Below, in pieces: positions 52,335-62,100 of a DNA stretch of 64,000 nt (its first letter is position 1; every line of letters begins with the position of its first letter). The translations under genes and the position numbers were made by a program. This stretch comes from Megasphaera hominis (GTDB lineage Bacteria; Bacillota; Negativicutes; Veillonellales; Megasphaeraceae). Location of the stretch: positions 23,301-87,300 of the forward strand of contig NZ_JACOGK010000009.1 of the NCBI RefSeq assembly GCF_014269395.1, written 5' to 3'. The notes beneath the pieces are model-generated. The model worked only from the letters and a program-made list of their open reading frames with translations, made no database searches and was not told where the DNA came from.

Positions 52335-53828
52335 ATGAAAAAATATTACATGGGTATTGACCAAGGTACAACAGGTACGCGAACGTTATTATTTGACCGT
52401 GCATGGAATGTCATTGCCAGCGGTTACGAAGCGTTGCCTGTCATTTCAGAAAAAAAGGGCTGGGCAGAACACCAGGTGGAAGACATTTGGCGTTCCGTAC
52501 TAGGTTCAACGGCCAAGGCCATGAAGGCTGCCAATGCGGAAACGGACTCTATCTTGTCCATCGGCATTAACCATGAAGGGGAATCGGTCATTGTTTGGGA
52601 TTCCCGAACAGGTGAGCCTGTCTACCCTTGTATTGTTTGGCAGGATAAACGTAACGTCAGAGAAATTGAAGAAATTGCCTGGCAATATAACGACCAGGTC
52701 AAAGAAAAAACAGGACTCATGGTCGACACCTATTTTAGTGCCGCCAAGTATGCCTGGATTATGGCACATGTGCCCAAAGCAAAAGAATTAATGGAAGAAA
52801 ACCGGCTCATGGCCGGTACTCTCGACACGTGGCTCATTTGGAAGATGAGCCACTGCCGGGTGTACGTCACAGAACCCTCAACGGCGTCGCGTACCCTCTT
52901 ATACAATGTAAAAGAAAAGAAATGGGATGATGAGCTAGCAGAGATTTTTGGTTTACAAGCTGATGTGCTGCCGGAAATCTGTAACAGCGCCCAGATCTAT
53001 GGTGAAACGGACCCCCTGGATTTTTTAGGTATCCAGGCTCCTATTGCCGGCATCTTAGTTGACCAGCAGGCCGCCTTAATTGGCCAGGGCTGTATCCATC
53101 CGGGTATGATCAAGACAACCTATGGCACAGGCTGTTTCATGCTAATGAACACCGGTAACGTATGCGTTGATTCGCAGTATGGCCTGCTGCCTACCGTAGC
53201 CTGGCAGGTAAACGGCAATACGACATACGCCTTAGATGGCGGTGTCTATACGACCGGGGCGGCTACTAAATGGCTGAGCGATTCTCTCCAAATCATGGAA
53301 TCACCTAAAGACAGCGAAGCCTTGGCGAAATCTATCCCCGATAACGGCGGCTTGTACTTTGTACCGGCTTTTAATGGCCTGGCCGCTCCTCATTGGGACT
53401 CGTACGCCTCGGGCATGATGATCGGCATCAATACACATACGACACGAGCGCATGTCGTACGAGCTGCCCTGGAAGCGACGGCTTACCAGGTAAACGACGT
53501 CTTAGCATCCATGGCAGGGGATACGTCTATTCCCATCACCGTCATGCGTTGTAATGGTGCAGCGACACAAAACAGTTTTCTCATGCAATTTCAGTCAGAT
53601 ATCTTAGGGATCCCTCTAGAATTACCTGTTATTGAAGAAAGTACGGCTTTTGGTGCAGCTTTTATGGGCGCCGTAGGCATTGGTGACTATGATTCGTTGC
53701 AGGCTATTGAGGAATTTTGGCAAGTCCGCAAGGTCTATGAACCATCTATGCCGGCTGATGAACGCGATGCCTTGGTCTATGAGTGGCATAGATCCGTGCA
53801 ACGAGCTAAATTTTGGATTGAAACGTAG
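52335..53828 (+). CDS. FGGY-family kinase, glycerol-kinase-like (paralogue 2)
   Basis: A 497-residue paralogue of the preceding gene. The phosphate loop MGIDQGTTGTRT, the DQQAALIGQG catalytic block and TYGTGCFMLMNTG are intact. The GlpK Arg83 position is again glycine (Gly82 in NHEGES), while Glu83, the substrate-contacting Tyr in DTYFSAAK and the Trp in IVWQDKR are kept. Two kinases with the same change in one operon suggest two related substrates or a heteromeric enzyme. No terminator separates it from the first. It ends before a separate promoter for the aminotransferase. Confidence 0.88.
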   Translation: MKKYYMGIDQGTTGTRTLLFDRAWNVIASGYEALPVISEKKGWAEHQVEDIWRSVLGSTAKAMKAANAETDSILSIGINHEGESVIVWDSRTGEPVYPCIVWQDKRNVREIEEIAWQYNDQVKEKTGLMVDTYFSAAKYAWIMAHVPKAKELMEENRLMAGTLDTWLIWKMSHCRVYVTEPSTASRTLLYNVKEKKWDDELAEIFGLQADVLPEICNSAQIYGETDPLDFLGIQAPIAGILVDQQAALIGQGCIHPGMIKTTYGTGCFMLMNTGNVCVDSQYGLLPTVAWQVNGNTTYALDGGVYTTGAATKWLSDSLQIMESPKDSEALAKSIPDNGGLYFVPAFNGLAAPHWDSYASGMMIGINTHTTRAHVVRAALEATAYQVNDVLASMAGDTSIPITVMRCNGAATQNSFLMQFQSDILGIPLELPVIEESTAFGAAFMGAVGIGDYDSLQAIEEFWQVRKVYEPSMPADERDALVYEWHRSVQRAKFWIET

Positions 53829-53878
53829 GCTAGCTGGAATGCATAGATATTAGTAGTTCTTGTTTGTACCAATTTCAT

Positions 53879-53907
53879 TGTTACTCCTTATACGGGGCTT
53901 TATAATA
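53879..53907 (+). promoter_or_regulatory. Promoter of the aminotransferase gene
   Basis: TTGTTA (53879-53884), 17 bp, TATAAT (53902-53907). The short direct repeat ATATCAAAGGAA/ATTATCAAAGGAA follows near 53912-53933 and could bind a regulator. Confidence 0.7.
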
Positions 53908-54002
53908 CAATTATCAAAGGAATATCAAAGGAACAAACCGGTTGCATCCTATTGATTAAATTGTGCAAAAGTATTTATTTTCCGTATAGGAGGCAGTTTA
54001 CA

Positions 54003-55100
54003 ATGAGTATGACAAAATTATTCAGCCCTGGTCCCGTAATGGTAAAAGATAATGTTCGCCACGCCCTTCTGCACTATGATATTTGTCACCGTAGCCCCGA
54101 ATTTGAAGAAATGTTTCAGGATACGCAAGCAAAAATCTTAAAGTTATTCCGGGCAGACGAATCCTATTACAGCCTCGTAGTTTCCGGATCTGGCACAGCC
54201 AGCAATGAAACAGTACTGTCTTCCTTGTTTAAAGGTGACGAAGCCATCCTCTTAGTACACAACGGTGTCTTTGGCGAACGCTTGCTCGAACTCATCGATA
54301 AATACAAGATTCCTCTCATCGATGCTGATTTCCCATGGGCCACCTTGCCTGATCTCAATGTCATCGAACGGAAACTCGCCGACAATCCCCTGATCAAAGT
54401 TGTTGCCGTCGTTTACCATGAAACCTCGACTGGTATGATTAACCCGATTCCGGAAATCGGCAAGCTTTGCAAGAAATATGGCAAGATTCTCTATGTAGAC
54501 TGCGTATCGGCTGCTGCCGGTGAAGATATCGACGTCGTTCGTGACAACATCGACATTTGCACGTCCGTTGGCGGTAAATGCCTGGGTGCATTCCCCGGCA
54601 GTGCATATATCTGCGCTAAGAAAGAAATTCTGGAAAGCCTTACAGCAGATCAGTGCAAAAACGTCTATCTGAGCCTTTACAAACACTATCAGAGTGCTGT
54701 TACAGCTCACCAGACACCGAACACACCGAACGTCAACCTGTTTTGGCCGCTCAACGTAGCTCTGACCAATATTGTAGAAGATGAAACCCTCGAAGGCCGT
54801 ATCGCTAGATATAAAGCCTGCGCTACTATCATTCGTGAAGGTTTGGCCAAATTAGGCTGCCGTTTCCTCCTGCAGGATCACCTGTCCAACACGGTTACCT
54901 CCGTATTCCTGCCGGCTGGCGTAGATGCGCCGACGTTCCTGGCTGAAATGGCTAAACGCGGCTATACGTTCTATATCGGCAAAGGCGATTATGGCAAACA
55001 AAACATGATTCAGGTTGCCAACATGGGTGAAATCTATGAACAGGATTGCTACAACATGCTGGAAGTATTTGAAACAGTTGTCAACAAGTTGAAAAAATAA
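54003..55100 (+). CDS. Class V aminotransferase, PhnW-like
   Basis: A 365-residue PLP enzyme, the length of 2-aminoethylphosphonate-pyruvate aminotransferase. The start LFSPGPVMVKDNVRHAL with CHRSPEF, the SGSGTASNETVLSSL cofactor loop near residues 62-76, the aspartate in YVDCVSAAAGED near 168-179 and the PLP lysine Lys192 in GGKCLGAFPGSAY are in place. Related members use serine, alanine or phosphonates. No phosphonate genes lie near, so the amino donor or acceptor is open. AGGAGG before ATG 54003 sets the start. It sits behind two kinases and an amino-acid permease. Confidence 0.85.
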   Translation: MSMTKLFSPGPVMVKDNVRHALLHYDICHRSPEFEEMFQDTQAKILKLFRADESYYSLVVSGSGTASNETVLSSLFKGDEAILLVHNGVFGERLLELIDKYKIPLIDADFPWATLPDLNVIERKLADNPLIKVVAVVYHETSTGMINPIPEIGKLCKKYGKILYVDCVSAAAGEDIDVVRDNIDICTSVGGKCLGAFPGSAYICAKKEILESLTADQCKNVYLSLYKHYQSAVTAHQTPNTPNVNLFWPLNVALTNIVEDETLEGRIARYKACATIIREGLAKLGCRFLLQDHLSNTVTSVFLPAGVDAPTFLAEMAKRGYTFYIGKGDYGKQNMIQVANMGEIYEQDCYNMLEVFETVVNKLKK

Positions 55101-55112
55101 ATAAAGCGCCAC

Positions 55113-55157
55113 AAAAAAACGCTGGTTACAGAGAATCGTCTGTAACCAGCGTTTTTG
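55113..55157 (+). terminator. Intrinsic terminator
   Basis: AAAAACGCTGGTTACAGA and TCTGTAACCAGCGTTTTT form an 18 bp perfect stem with loop GAATCG. Confidence 0.95.
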
Positions 55158-56017
55158 CATTAATCAACAAAATGAGAAAACTATTGAGAATGAAAAGAGA
55201 AACTACGAAATACTAAAGGAACAATACAAGCCGGCAAAGAAACTACAGGACAATATAAGACATTGGGCGCAGATTATATAAACAATAAATACAAAGGACT
55301 GACAATACGGAAAGACCTGCAGCCAAGGATTTGTTGGCGTGGCTTGTAGCTAAGACGCTGCAGTCAATTGAAGTGGCAATGGCCGCTAACAGCATAACAG
55401 GTATATTAAGTTCCGAAAAGGTTGAGACAGATCAGAGAGTAACGTGACAATAAGAAACGTCATACGTAATTTGATAGTAAACCGGAAAACAGGAGCAGTA
55501 TGGGAAAATCGGGCAAAATTGGCTGAAATACCTCATTTTTTCGTTTTTAAATTACTTACGATAATTTAACGTTATCGGAAGTAGTTCTATGAACTTTTCT
55601 TCCTCCCAGGGCCTCGGCTTTGGTAAAACCGGCAAATTCACATACATGCATTTTTTCGTGTTTTTTTTGATATTCACCTATTCAAAAATTTAAAAATTTT
55701 TTTCTGCAGCCGGCCCCATGCTATTGTCAGCCTCACCGTCCTATGTAATATCCTGTCCGGTTCCTGTGATCTCGGACGTCCCGTATGACCTGAGGCGTAT
55801 TTCATGTACATACAGACGCTGTGCAGCTGTATTTTTTGTCTAAAACCCTATATTTTCATAGAAATCGAGCAATTTGGCCCTTTTTAGGCATTTTAAATAC
55901 TTTTAGGTGTAATTACTCACGAAGGATCATTTTTTTGAGCCTGTTTTTAGCTTATTCTTCTCTTTCATTTACATAATTGAGAATATATTGTTTGTAAATG
56001 AGAATACGGAAAATCAA
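55158..56017. other. Gene-free spacer of about 860 bases
   Basis: No frame longer than about 60 codons with a ribosome site is seen. The first third is purine-rich and contains many AAACTAC/ACAATA-like stretches; the rest is AT-rich with long T tracts (for example near 55666-55675 and 55690-55702). Two TGAGAATA direct repeats lie near 55979 and 56009. It may be the remains of a decayed gene or a control region. Confidence 0.5.
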
Positions 56018-56129
56018 CCACGAAAAAGAGAGCCACTTGGGGGGTGTGGCTCTCTTTTCATGAAAGGTACCTTCTGAGGTAAAAGGGAAGAAAGAAAGTT
56101 GGAAATACAAATTTGCAATACGTATTTGC
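56018..56129 (-). ncRNA. Candidate trans-acting small RNA with C-rich terminator loop
   Basis: On the minus strand a promoter TTGCAA (56164-56159), 17 bp, TATACT (56141-56136) would start an RNA near 56129. About 105 bases later a strong terminator stem (GAGAGCCAC/GTGGCTCTC, 56060-56022) ends in TTTTT. The unpaired part is rich in C and U (CTTTCTTTCTTCCC, ACCTC), and the loop is ACCCCCCA, both able to pair with Shine-Dalgarno sequences as in many regulatory RNAs. A near-perfect palindrome TTGCAATACGTATTTGCAA overlaps the start point. A 15 codon ORF inside it has a weak SD and may be chance. Confidence 0.5.
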
Positions 56130-56236
56130 AAGTACAGTATAACAAAAGTTTCGTTATATTGCAATAACTAAACTTTATCGATTCTTCCTTTGCGTTTTAT
56201 TATTTCCTTAAGCCTATTTATCAATAATTATTACAG

Positions 56237-56275
56237 AAAGGCTATTCCTCGTTCTGCTTGAGGAATAGCCTTTTC
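56237..56275 (+). terminator. Intrinsic terminator without an assigned gene
   Basis: AAAGGCTATTCCTC and GAGGAATAGCCTTT form a 14 bp stem followed by TTTTC. No gene ends just upstream on the plus strand, so a short unseen transcript may stop here. Confidence 0.7.
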
Positions 56276-56280
56276 ATCTA

Positions 56281-56630
56281 AACGTGGGATCCGCTAGAGG
56301 CAATGACAGCCTTAGACTTCGTACCTTTCCAACAGGGAAAGTGGGGTCTCAGAACCCGTTAGAGGCAAAACGCACAGTTACTTCACACGCGGTACGCTCT
56401 ATCGTTACTGTCACGCGCTGCGCCCGAGTGGGAAGGAATTGCTTAGTCGGGGTTGTGGCGAATAACAGTACCGTGCTGTACGTTAAGGGGGGACCAATTT
56501 CTTCTTCCGAGCGCTGGTACACCCACTTTCCCCCTTGGCAAGGTACGATTTCGAATCCAGTGACGCCGCCGTGGCGGCAGTGTCTTCCCGGTCAGGAAAA
56601 CCTGCGCCAGCAGCGTCTTTTTCGTTGCTT
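56281..56630. other. GC-rich spacer with imperfect repeats, no assigned gene
   Basis: About 350 bases, more GC-rich than its surroundings. CCGCTAGAGGCAA (56290) and CCGTTAGAGGCAA (56356) are near-repeats, and GCCGCC/GGCGGC near 56566-56579 makes a strong hairpin. A frame of 125 codons on the plus strand has no ribosome site and an odd composition; I do not call it a gene. It follows the end of the trimeric adhesin gene. Confidence 0.4.
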
Positions 56631-58442
56631 CTATTTTTTCATGCTCATGCCGGATTTATAGGCGGCGAGTTCTTTCGTCAGTACGGCTACTTGCTGTTTC
56701 AAGGCTAAGACATCTTCGGTAATGGAGATTCTCGACCGGGTTACGCTGCTCGTCTGGCCGAATTTCCAGCTGATGCCGAAGTTCATCATGTTTTCTCCGC
56801 CATTGAAGGAACCGCCGATACTGAACATCATATTTTCGTTCGGGCGATAGAATGCGCCGATGGCCACGGCATTAGCATTACTGTAATTGCCATAGGCTGC
56901 AGCGAAATCCCATTTATTATCCGGGTCAAAGTCCAGTGGATGGAGTCCGGCCAGGGCGGCAGCTCCGGCACCAACGCGATTGATACGGGAGTCCAGCTTG
57001 CTGATCTGGCCGCCGAGATTGGTAATGCTCTTCGTATTCAGGCCTACTTGGTTATCCAAGGCGGTGATATTTTCAGCAGCTGTATTGGTTTGCCGGATGT
57101 AATGACCGTCGGCCTGGACCCGTGTTTCCTGATACACTGTGTCCCCGCTGATCAGCTTCGTATCACCTGAGGCTACCTTGCCGTCGGCTTTTACATTGAT
57201 AGTGTATTCGTCCGCACCAAATTCATTCCCCTGGGTGGTAAGCGTCACATTTTCACCGGCTTTGACAGTGCTTCTCGTATCATTACCCTCTGCCGCCATG
57301 GCTACGACCGCTTTCAGCTGGGCAACGTTTACGGCATCCGTATCGGCTGTCCCGGCTGCTACGCCAATAATTTGACGGGTAATGCCATTGGGCGCATCCC
57401 CTACGGCAATAGCGGCGGCTGTCGATTGCCACGTACTATCCAGCGCACTCGGCGCTGCTTTTTCAGGTTTTGCACCCGTTTGGACCGTACTGGTGGGACG
57501 ATAACCGATGACGCCTTTATCGACGGACGCTACGGAACGACTGCCCAAGGCGACGGAATCCTTCAAATCCGCTTTGGCCTTAGAACCCAAAGCAACGGCG
57601 TTTTTTGCTTTTTCACCAGTCAGGCCGCCGGCAGCAGCAAAGCTGTTTTCTCCCAAGGCCTCACTCCTATACCCTAAGGCGGCAGACGTACTGCCAATCG
57701 CCCGTGCCCGGAAGCCATAGGCAAAGGAGTTCCAGCCTTTGGCGTTATTTTGTAGTTTATGCCTGCCCTCTGGCGTAGATACATCTGCATCCCCTTTATT
57801 TCCGGCTTCCGAATAGGCGCCGCCAGCAAAAGAATAGGACGCGTAAACGTTATTTTCCAGCCCAAAGGCAAAGCTGCCGAAGGAGTAGGCCCGATTCTCA
57901 TAGCCAGTCGCTAAAGACGCATTGCCATAAACCGTATTATAAAGCCCAATGCCGGTAGAATCTTCGCCATCAATCTGGTTGTTAGTACCAATGGAAGCAG
58001 ACCGTTCATGAACCGTACTGTCTCCCTCGGACGTTTCCTGTGCGCCTACTACCAGATAGCCATGAGTGCGCAATTCGTCATTGGTGTTGACACTGCTTAC
58101 GTCAATCGTTCCGGATCCGTTACCGGACGTGCCCATCAAATGATTCACCTGTAACACGTCTTTGCTCACCATCAGCCCATGGACAGTGACGGCCGGTTTA
58201 TTAGGATTAAGCGCACTGCCATCGGCTTTTTTTCCGTTCACGATCAAGGTGCCCTGAATCACGGCATCCTGAGCAGCAATCGATGTATCCTCAGCGAGGA
58301 CCAACGAACCGCCCGTGCAAACCAGGGCCACACAAAGAGCTGCCACTACCTTACTGTATCCTGTAGTATGCCTGAGAAGCTCCGGTCCCACAATATATCT
58401 GTTTTTCACCTTGCTCCAAACGACCCTATATATCTTACTCAT
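56631..58442 (-). CDS. YadA-type trimeric autotransporter adhesin
   Basis: A 603-residue surface adhesin. The N-terminus (MSKIYRVVWSKVKNRYIV) is the extended signal peptide region (ESPR) typical of large autotransporters, with the hydrophobic core near residues 30-50. The head has many YadA-like repeats of about 14 residues (for example GNASLATGYENRAYSFGSFAFG and SVALGSRSVA). A neck (TADTDAVNVAQL) leads to a coiled-coil stalk and the C-terminal YadA anchor (about 515-575), followed by an extra 28-residue coiled coil. Three chains form one outer-membrane barrel. The gene lies beside two other autotransporters and shows that the organism has an outer membrane. Confidence 0.93.
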   Translation of the reverse strand: MSKIYRVVWSKVKNRYIVGPELLRHTTGYSKVVAALCVALVCTGGSLVLAEDTSIAAQDAVIQGTLIVNGKKADGSALNPNKPAVTVHGLMVSKDVLQVNHLMGTSGNGSGTIDVSSVNTNDELRTHGYLVVGAQETSEGDSTVHERSASIGTNNQIDGEDSTGIGLYNTVYGNASLATGYENRAYSFGSFAFGLENNVYASYSFAGGAYSEAGNKGDADVSTPEGRHKLQNNAKGWNSFAYGFRARAIGSTSAALGYRSEALGENSFAAAGGLTGEKAKNAVALGSKAKADLKDSVALGSRSVASVDKGVIGYRPTSTVQTGAKPEKAAPSALDSTWQSTAAAIAVGDAPNGITRQIIGVAAGTADTDAVNVAQLKAVVAMAAEGNDTRSTVKAGENVTLTTQGNEFGADEYTINVKADGKVASGDTKLISGDTVYQETRVQADGHYIRQTNTAAENITALDNQVGLNTKSITNLGGQISKLDSRINRVGAGAAALAGLHPLDFDPDNKWDFAAAYGNYSNANAVAIGAFYRPNENMMFSIGGSFNGGENMMNFGISWKFGQTSSVTRSRISITEDVLALKQQVAVLTKELAAYKSGMSMKK

Positions 58443-58984
58443 GACACAAACCCCTTTCTACTCTCTAACCCGTAAGCAGGTCCCTCCCCGGTATGTTCAT
58501 TTCTTAAAAAACGAAGCTACCAGTACGTATACCCGTTGCCATGACTGCCTTCCCCGCAGCTGGACAAGCGTATAAAAATCTCCCAAATCATCCGGCAAAT
58601 CTACCGGTAAATAAGCTCGTATAAGAAAAGCGCGTAACTAAAATATTAGAAATTATGATTTAATTTTGCGTATAGCAAGCCAAATTAATTTCCATTGTGT
58701 CATAAAGATAACATGTCATCAGAACTTTATCTATAGTTTTATTATATTGTAAAATGAAACATTTTAAATTACAACTATACTAAAGTATATTAATTTTTAT
58801 TCTGAATTATAACTTATTTACATAGATTAATTTAAATAATATACATTTAACTGGTAAAAATCAGTATATTTAATGCAAAAAATCAATTATGCCCCTAAAA
58901 TCAGGCCTTTTGACTTTTATATATCTCAACTTTCGTATAATAAAAAACTATTAAAAAATTAATAAGCACTACTATAAAATAAAA
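58443..58984. other. AT-rich spacer upstream of the adhesin gene
   Basis: A stretch of about 540 bases, very rich in A and T from 58620 on, with no gene. It must hold the adhesin promoter (minus strand), but several AT-rich boxes compete and none can be chosen firmly. Confidence 0.5.
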
Positions 58985-59041
58985 ATAAAAAAATAGGCTT
59001 GCTATTATAAAATCAGATGGATTTTATAATAGCAAGCCTAT
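58985..59041 (-). terminator. Terminator of the large autotransporter
   Basis: A perfect 22 bp inverted repeat (58993-59014 and 59020-59041, beginning ATAGGCTTGC) with a 5 base loop, followed on the minus strand by TTTTTTTATTTTTATTTT. It lies about 110 bases after the autotransporter stop codon. Confidence 0.9.
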
Positions 59042-59147
59042 AAAATGACTTTCTCCGAGACCGGATAAAGTACAGTGAAGCCGGGATAGAGGTTGAATCC
59101 GCAGGAATGCCCTCTTCAGTCCCAGCTCCCTACAGGTGGCGCCTTTT

Positions 59148-62100
59148 TTAGAACGCTCTGCTTACAGTTGCGCTGTAGGTCACGCCGCGTTGGACGCCTG
59201 TCCAGCCTGTGACGTGAAGGTCAGCGCCCCAGTTGTGTTCTTTGTCTATCTTGCTTTGCCAGCCGATTTCCAGGAGGGCGCTGTGGCCTTTGACGCCGGC
59301 TGCTGGGGTTTCGAAGGTGCCATAGCGGGCTTCAGCGTTGTCGCCAAATTCGTAGTTCCAGGCGAGACCTGCATAGTACGACGTCGTCGGGCTCACGTCT
59401 TTCGTCCAGCGGAAGCCCAGTCTCGTGCGGTACGAATCTACACTGTCAAAGTCATATTGCGATGTACCGAGGTCAGAATGCACCTGTACACTGTCGCTGC
59501 CCAAGTGGGTCCAGAAGACCTTGCCGTAGTAGTCGATGGAGGTCGTGTCTTTCTTGATGATCTTCCCTGCTCCCAGCATGGCGCTGAGGTAAGGAGCGCT
59601 GGTGTCGTAGCTGGTCAGGTGGTTGTCTATTTGGCCGTGGAAGTCGCCGTTGGTGCGGCCGGCGCGGACCATGGCTTCGTAGTGGAGGCCGTTCGTGAGG
59701 TCTCTGCGGGCCAGGAGACCGGCGCCGATGTAGCGCTGGTCTCCGTCGCCTCTGGCGCCATCGTCGAGGTGGCTCGTGTAGTTGCCGTTACCGTATTCTA
59801 AGAAGGGCATGAGGGTGTCCGTGTGGCCATTTTGGCTGGTTCGTTTCACGAATCCCAGGTTGGCGTTGAGACCGTAGGTATCGACGTAGGAGCCTGTGTC
59901 AGCACGCAGGTCGTGGCCGCCTACGACGAAGTAGGGCGTGAAGTCGCCTTTAACGGCGTTATCGCCGTTCCAGGCCGTGAGGGCGCCGTCGTAGGCGGCA
60001 GTAGTGGCAAAGTCGCTGCCGGTATTGACGAGGTTTACGGCTGCGGCCCGGTCTTCGGCGAAGAGCTTCGTGTCGGCGTTCAGGGTCGCTGTCGTGTCTT
60101 TAAGGATGCCGATGACGATGGTGTTATCGTCTTGTTTCCAAATGGATGCCTGGCGCTGTACGAAGCCTGCGTCTGTGACGGTGTCTTTGCCGTCCATCAT
60201 GGCGTAGGTGGCACCGTCGGTGATGAGGCCCTTGGCATCATAGATGAGGTTGATGACCTGGCCTTCGCTGAGGTTCGTCGCTTCTTCTACGCCGGCCTTT
60301 ACCGTGGCGTCCGTCAGGTCTGCTGTATCTGTGACGGCGAGGACCGTGTCACCGGCGGCGGTGCCTGCCGGGACGTAGAAATTGTAGTTCTGGAAGTAAT
60401 CCACATTGGCGACGCTATTTCCTTTGGCGTAGACGTTTAGCGTGTTGCCTTTGCTTTCGGTTTGGCCGATGCCGCCGGAGAGGGTCAGGTTTTCCCCTAC
60501 TAAGGCTGCGTAGAGGTTGACCACGTTGTCGTTGGCCGCGGCCGAGTCGGACTGGCCGCCGATGATGCTTTTATTCACTGTGCCGCCGTAGTAGTTTACC
60601 GTGTTGTTGTTGGCAGAGCCGCTGACATAGTCCGTGGTAGTGTAAGATTCATCAACCTCTCTCTTCTCTGCATTAAAGGTATAAATCACCTTAGTAATTC
60701 CAAACTTTTGTGCGTAGCCGCCCCAGAGGGAATCGGCCGTACCGCTGATCATGTTGACTGTATTGTCATTGGCCTTGCTGGTGGAAACAGTCGGATCTGT
60801 AACGGTTGATGAAAAGTCTTCTGTTGATGAGATCATTGGAACTGACCATCCCACAGAATTATACAGGCTGCTTTCCAAGCCCGTAACACCACCATAGGCA
60901 TTAGTTACGGTGCTTTCTGTCAGGTTGACTGTATTTCCTGTGGCCGTGCCAAAGCCGGCGGCACCACCATAGACGCCGTAGGCGTTAGAGTTTTTCTGCA
61001 AGGTCACCGTATTACCTGCGGCTGTGCCTTGGAGCGCAAACCCGCCGACGATATCTCCAACGGTAAAGAGTTTCTCACTGCTGTAGCCAGTTACGGTGCT
61101 GCCTGACAGTATAACTGTATTATCTACAGCATGATCCATTAATCTATACGCACCTGCAATATCTGAATCGTAATAGCTGACAGATGAGCCGCCCAGGACG
61201 TTGCCGGTGACGATGCTGTCTGTTAAGAAGACCTGGTTATTTTTTGCTGTGGCAGTTGTAGAGAAGGAATCGTTTTTTGATTCAGCATCATCATAAATGA
61301 CAGCGAAGGCGGCACCGCCCACGACTTCATTTGCCTGGTAGTGATTCAAAGAAACAGTATTATTATTGGCGCTGAAGGCTTCCGTATAGGTGCGTGTAAT
61401 CGTACTATCTTCAGGTGCACTATCGAAATAAATATTGGAATCTGCATAACCGCCATAGACATAGTCGACGCAGGCTAGCTGGGGCGTGGCGGCAGAGCCA
61501 ATCAGAATCGCTGTATTGTCATTGGCTTCACCGAAGAACTGTGCTCCCAGGTTGTCAGACTCTATAGTTATACTAACAAACGAGTAGCCACTGTTGACGC
61601 CGGCAGAATGAGTATTATAGCTACCATCAGAGTAATGGACATTATAATCCGTCAGGCCTGCCATATACACATCCTCCAAGTAAACTTTGTTATTATTAGC
61701 GCTGGCAGATGCCCGGCCATCGCTGTTCATAAGCCCGGCTTCTCCAAAGCCGCCAGTGATGTCATCGTTGATGGCAACGCGCTTCAAGCTGAGGGTGTTT
61801 TCGTTGGCATTGCCATTATCCGTACTGCCACCGTATATAGGTGCGTATGCATCGCTGCCGCGATGTGAATTAAAAGCCATGGACTGTACGGTCACATTTG
61901 CCTTAGCGTTTTCGCCGCTGCCGCTGAGGGTCCCTTCCAAGCTGACCGTATTACCATTGGCATCGCCATAAGGTGTGTAGCCGCCCCATATTCTGTGATA
62001 CTCCACCGGGTCTGCCAAATCATAAGTGATGGTCACGGTGTTGTTATTGGCGTCAGATGGCTTCGTATAGGTGTTCGCATCGAGGCCCACGCCAAGCTCG

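Noticed and set aside
54003..55100. A phosphonate degradation locus based on the PhnW-like gene
   Set aside because: No phnX, phnY or phosphonate transporter genes are near; the label would overstate the evidence.
55952..56164. A 70-codon minus-strand frame
   Set aside because: Its start lies inside the predicted -35 box of the small RNA promoter, and the frame runs through a strong terminator.
56284..56661. A 125-codon plus-strand frame
   Set aside because: No ribosome binding site, mixed composition, and it runs into the end of the adhesin gene.
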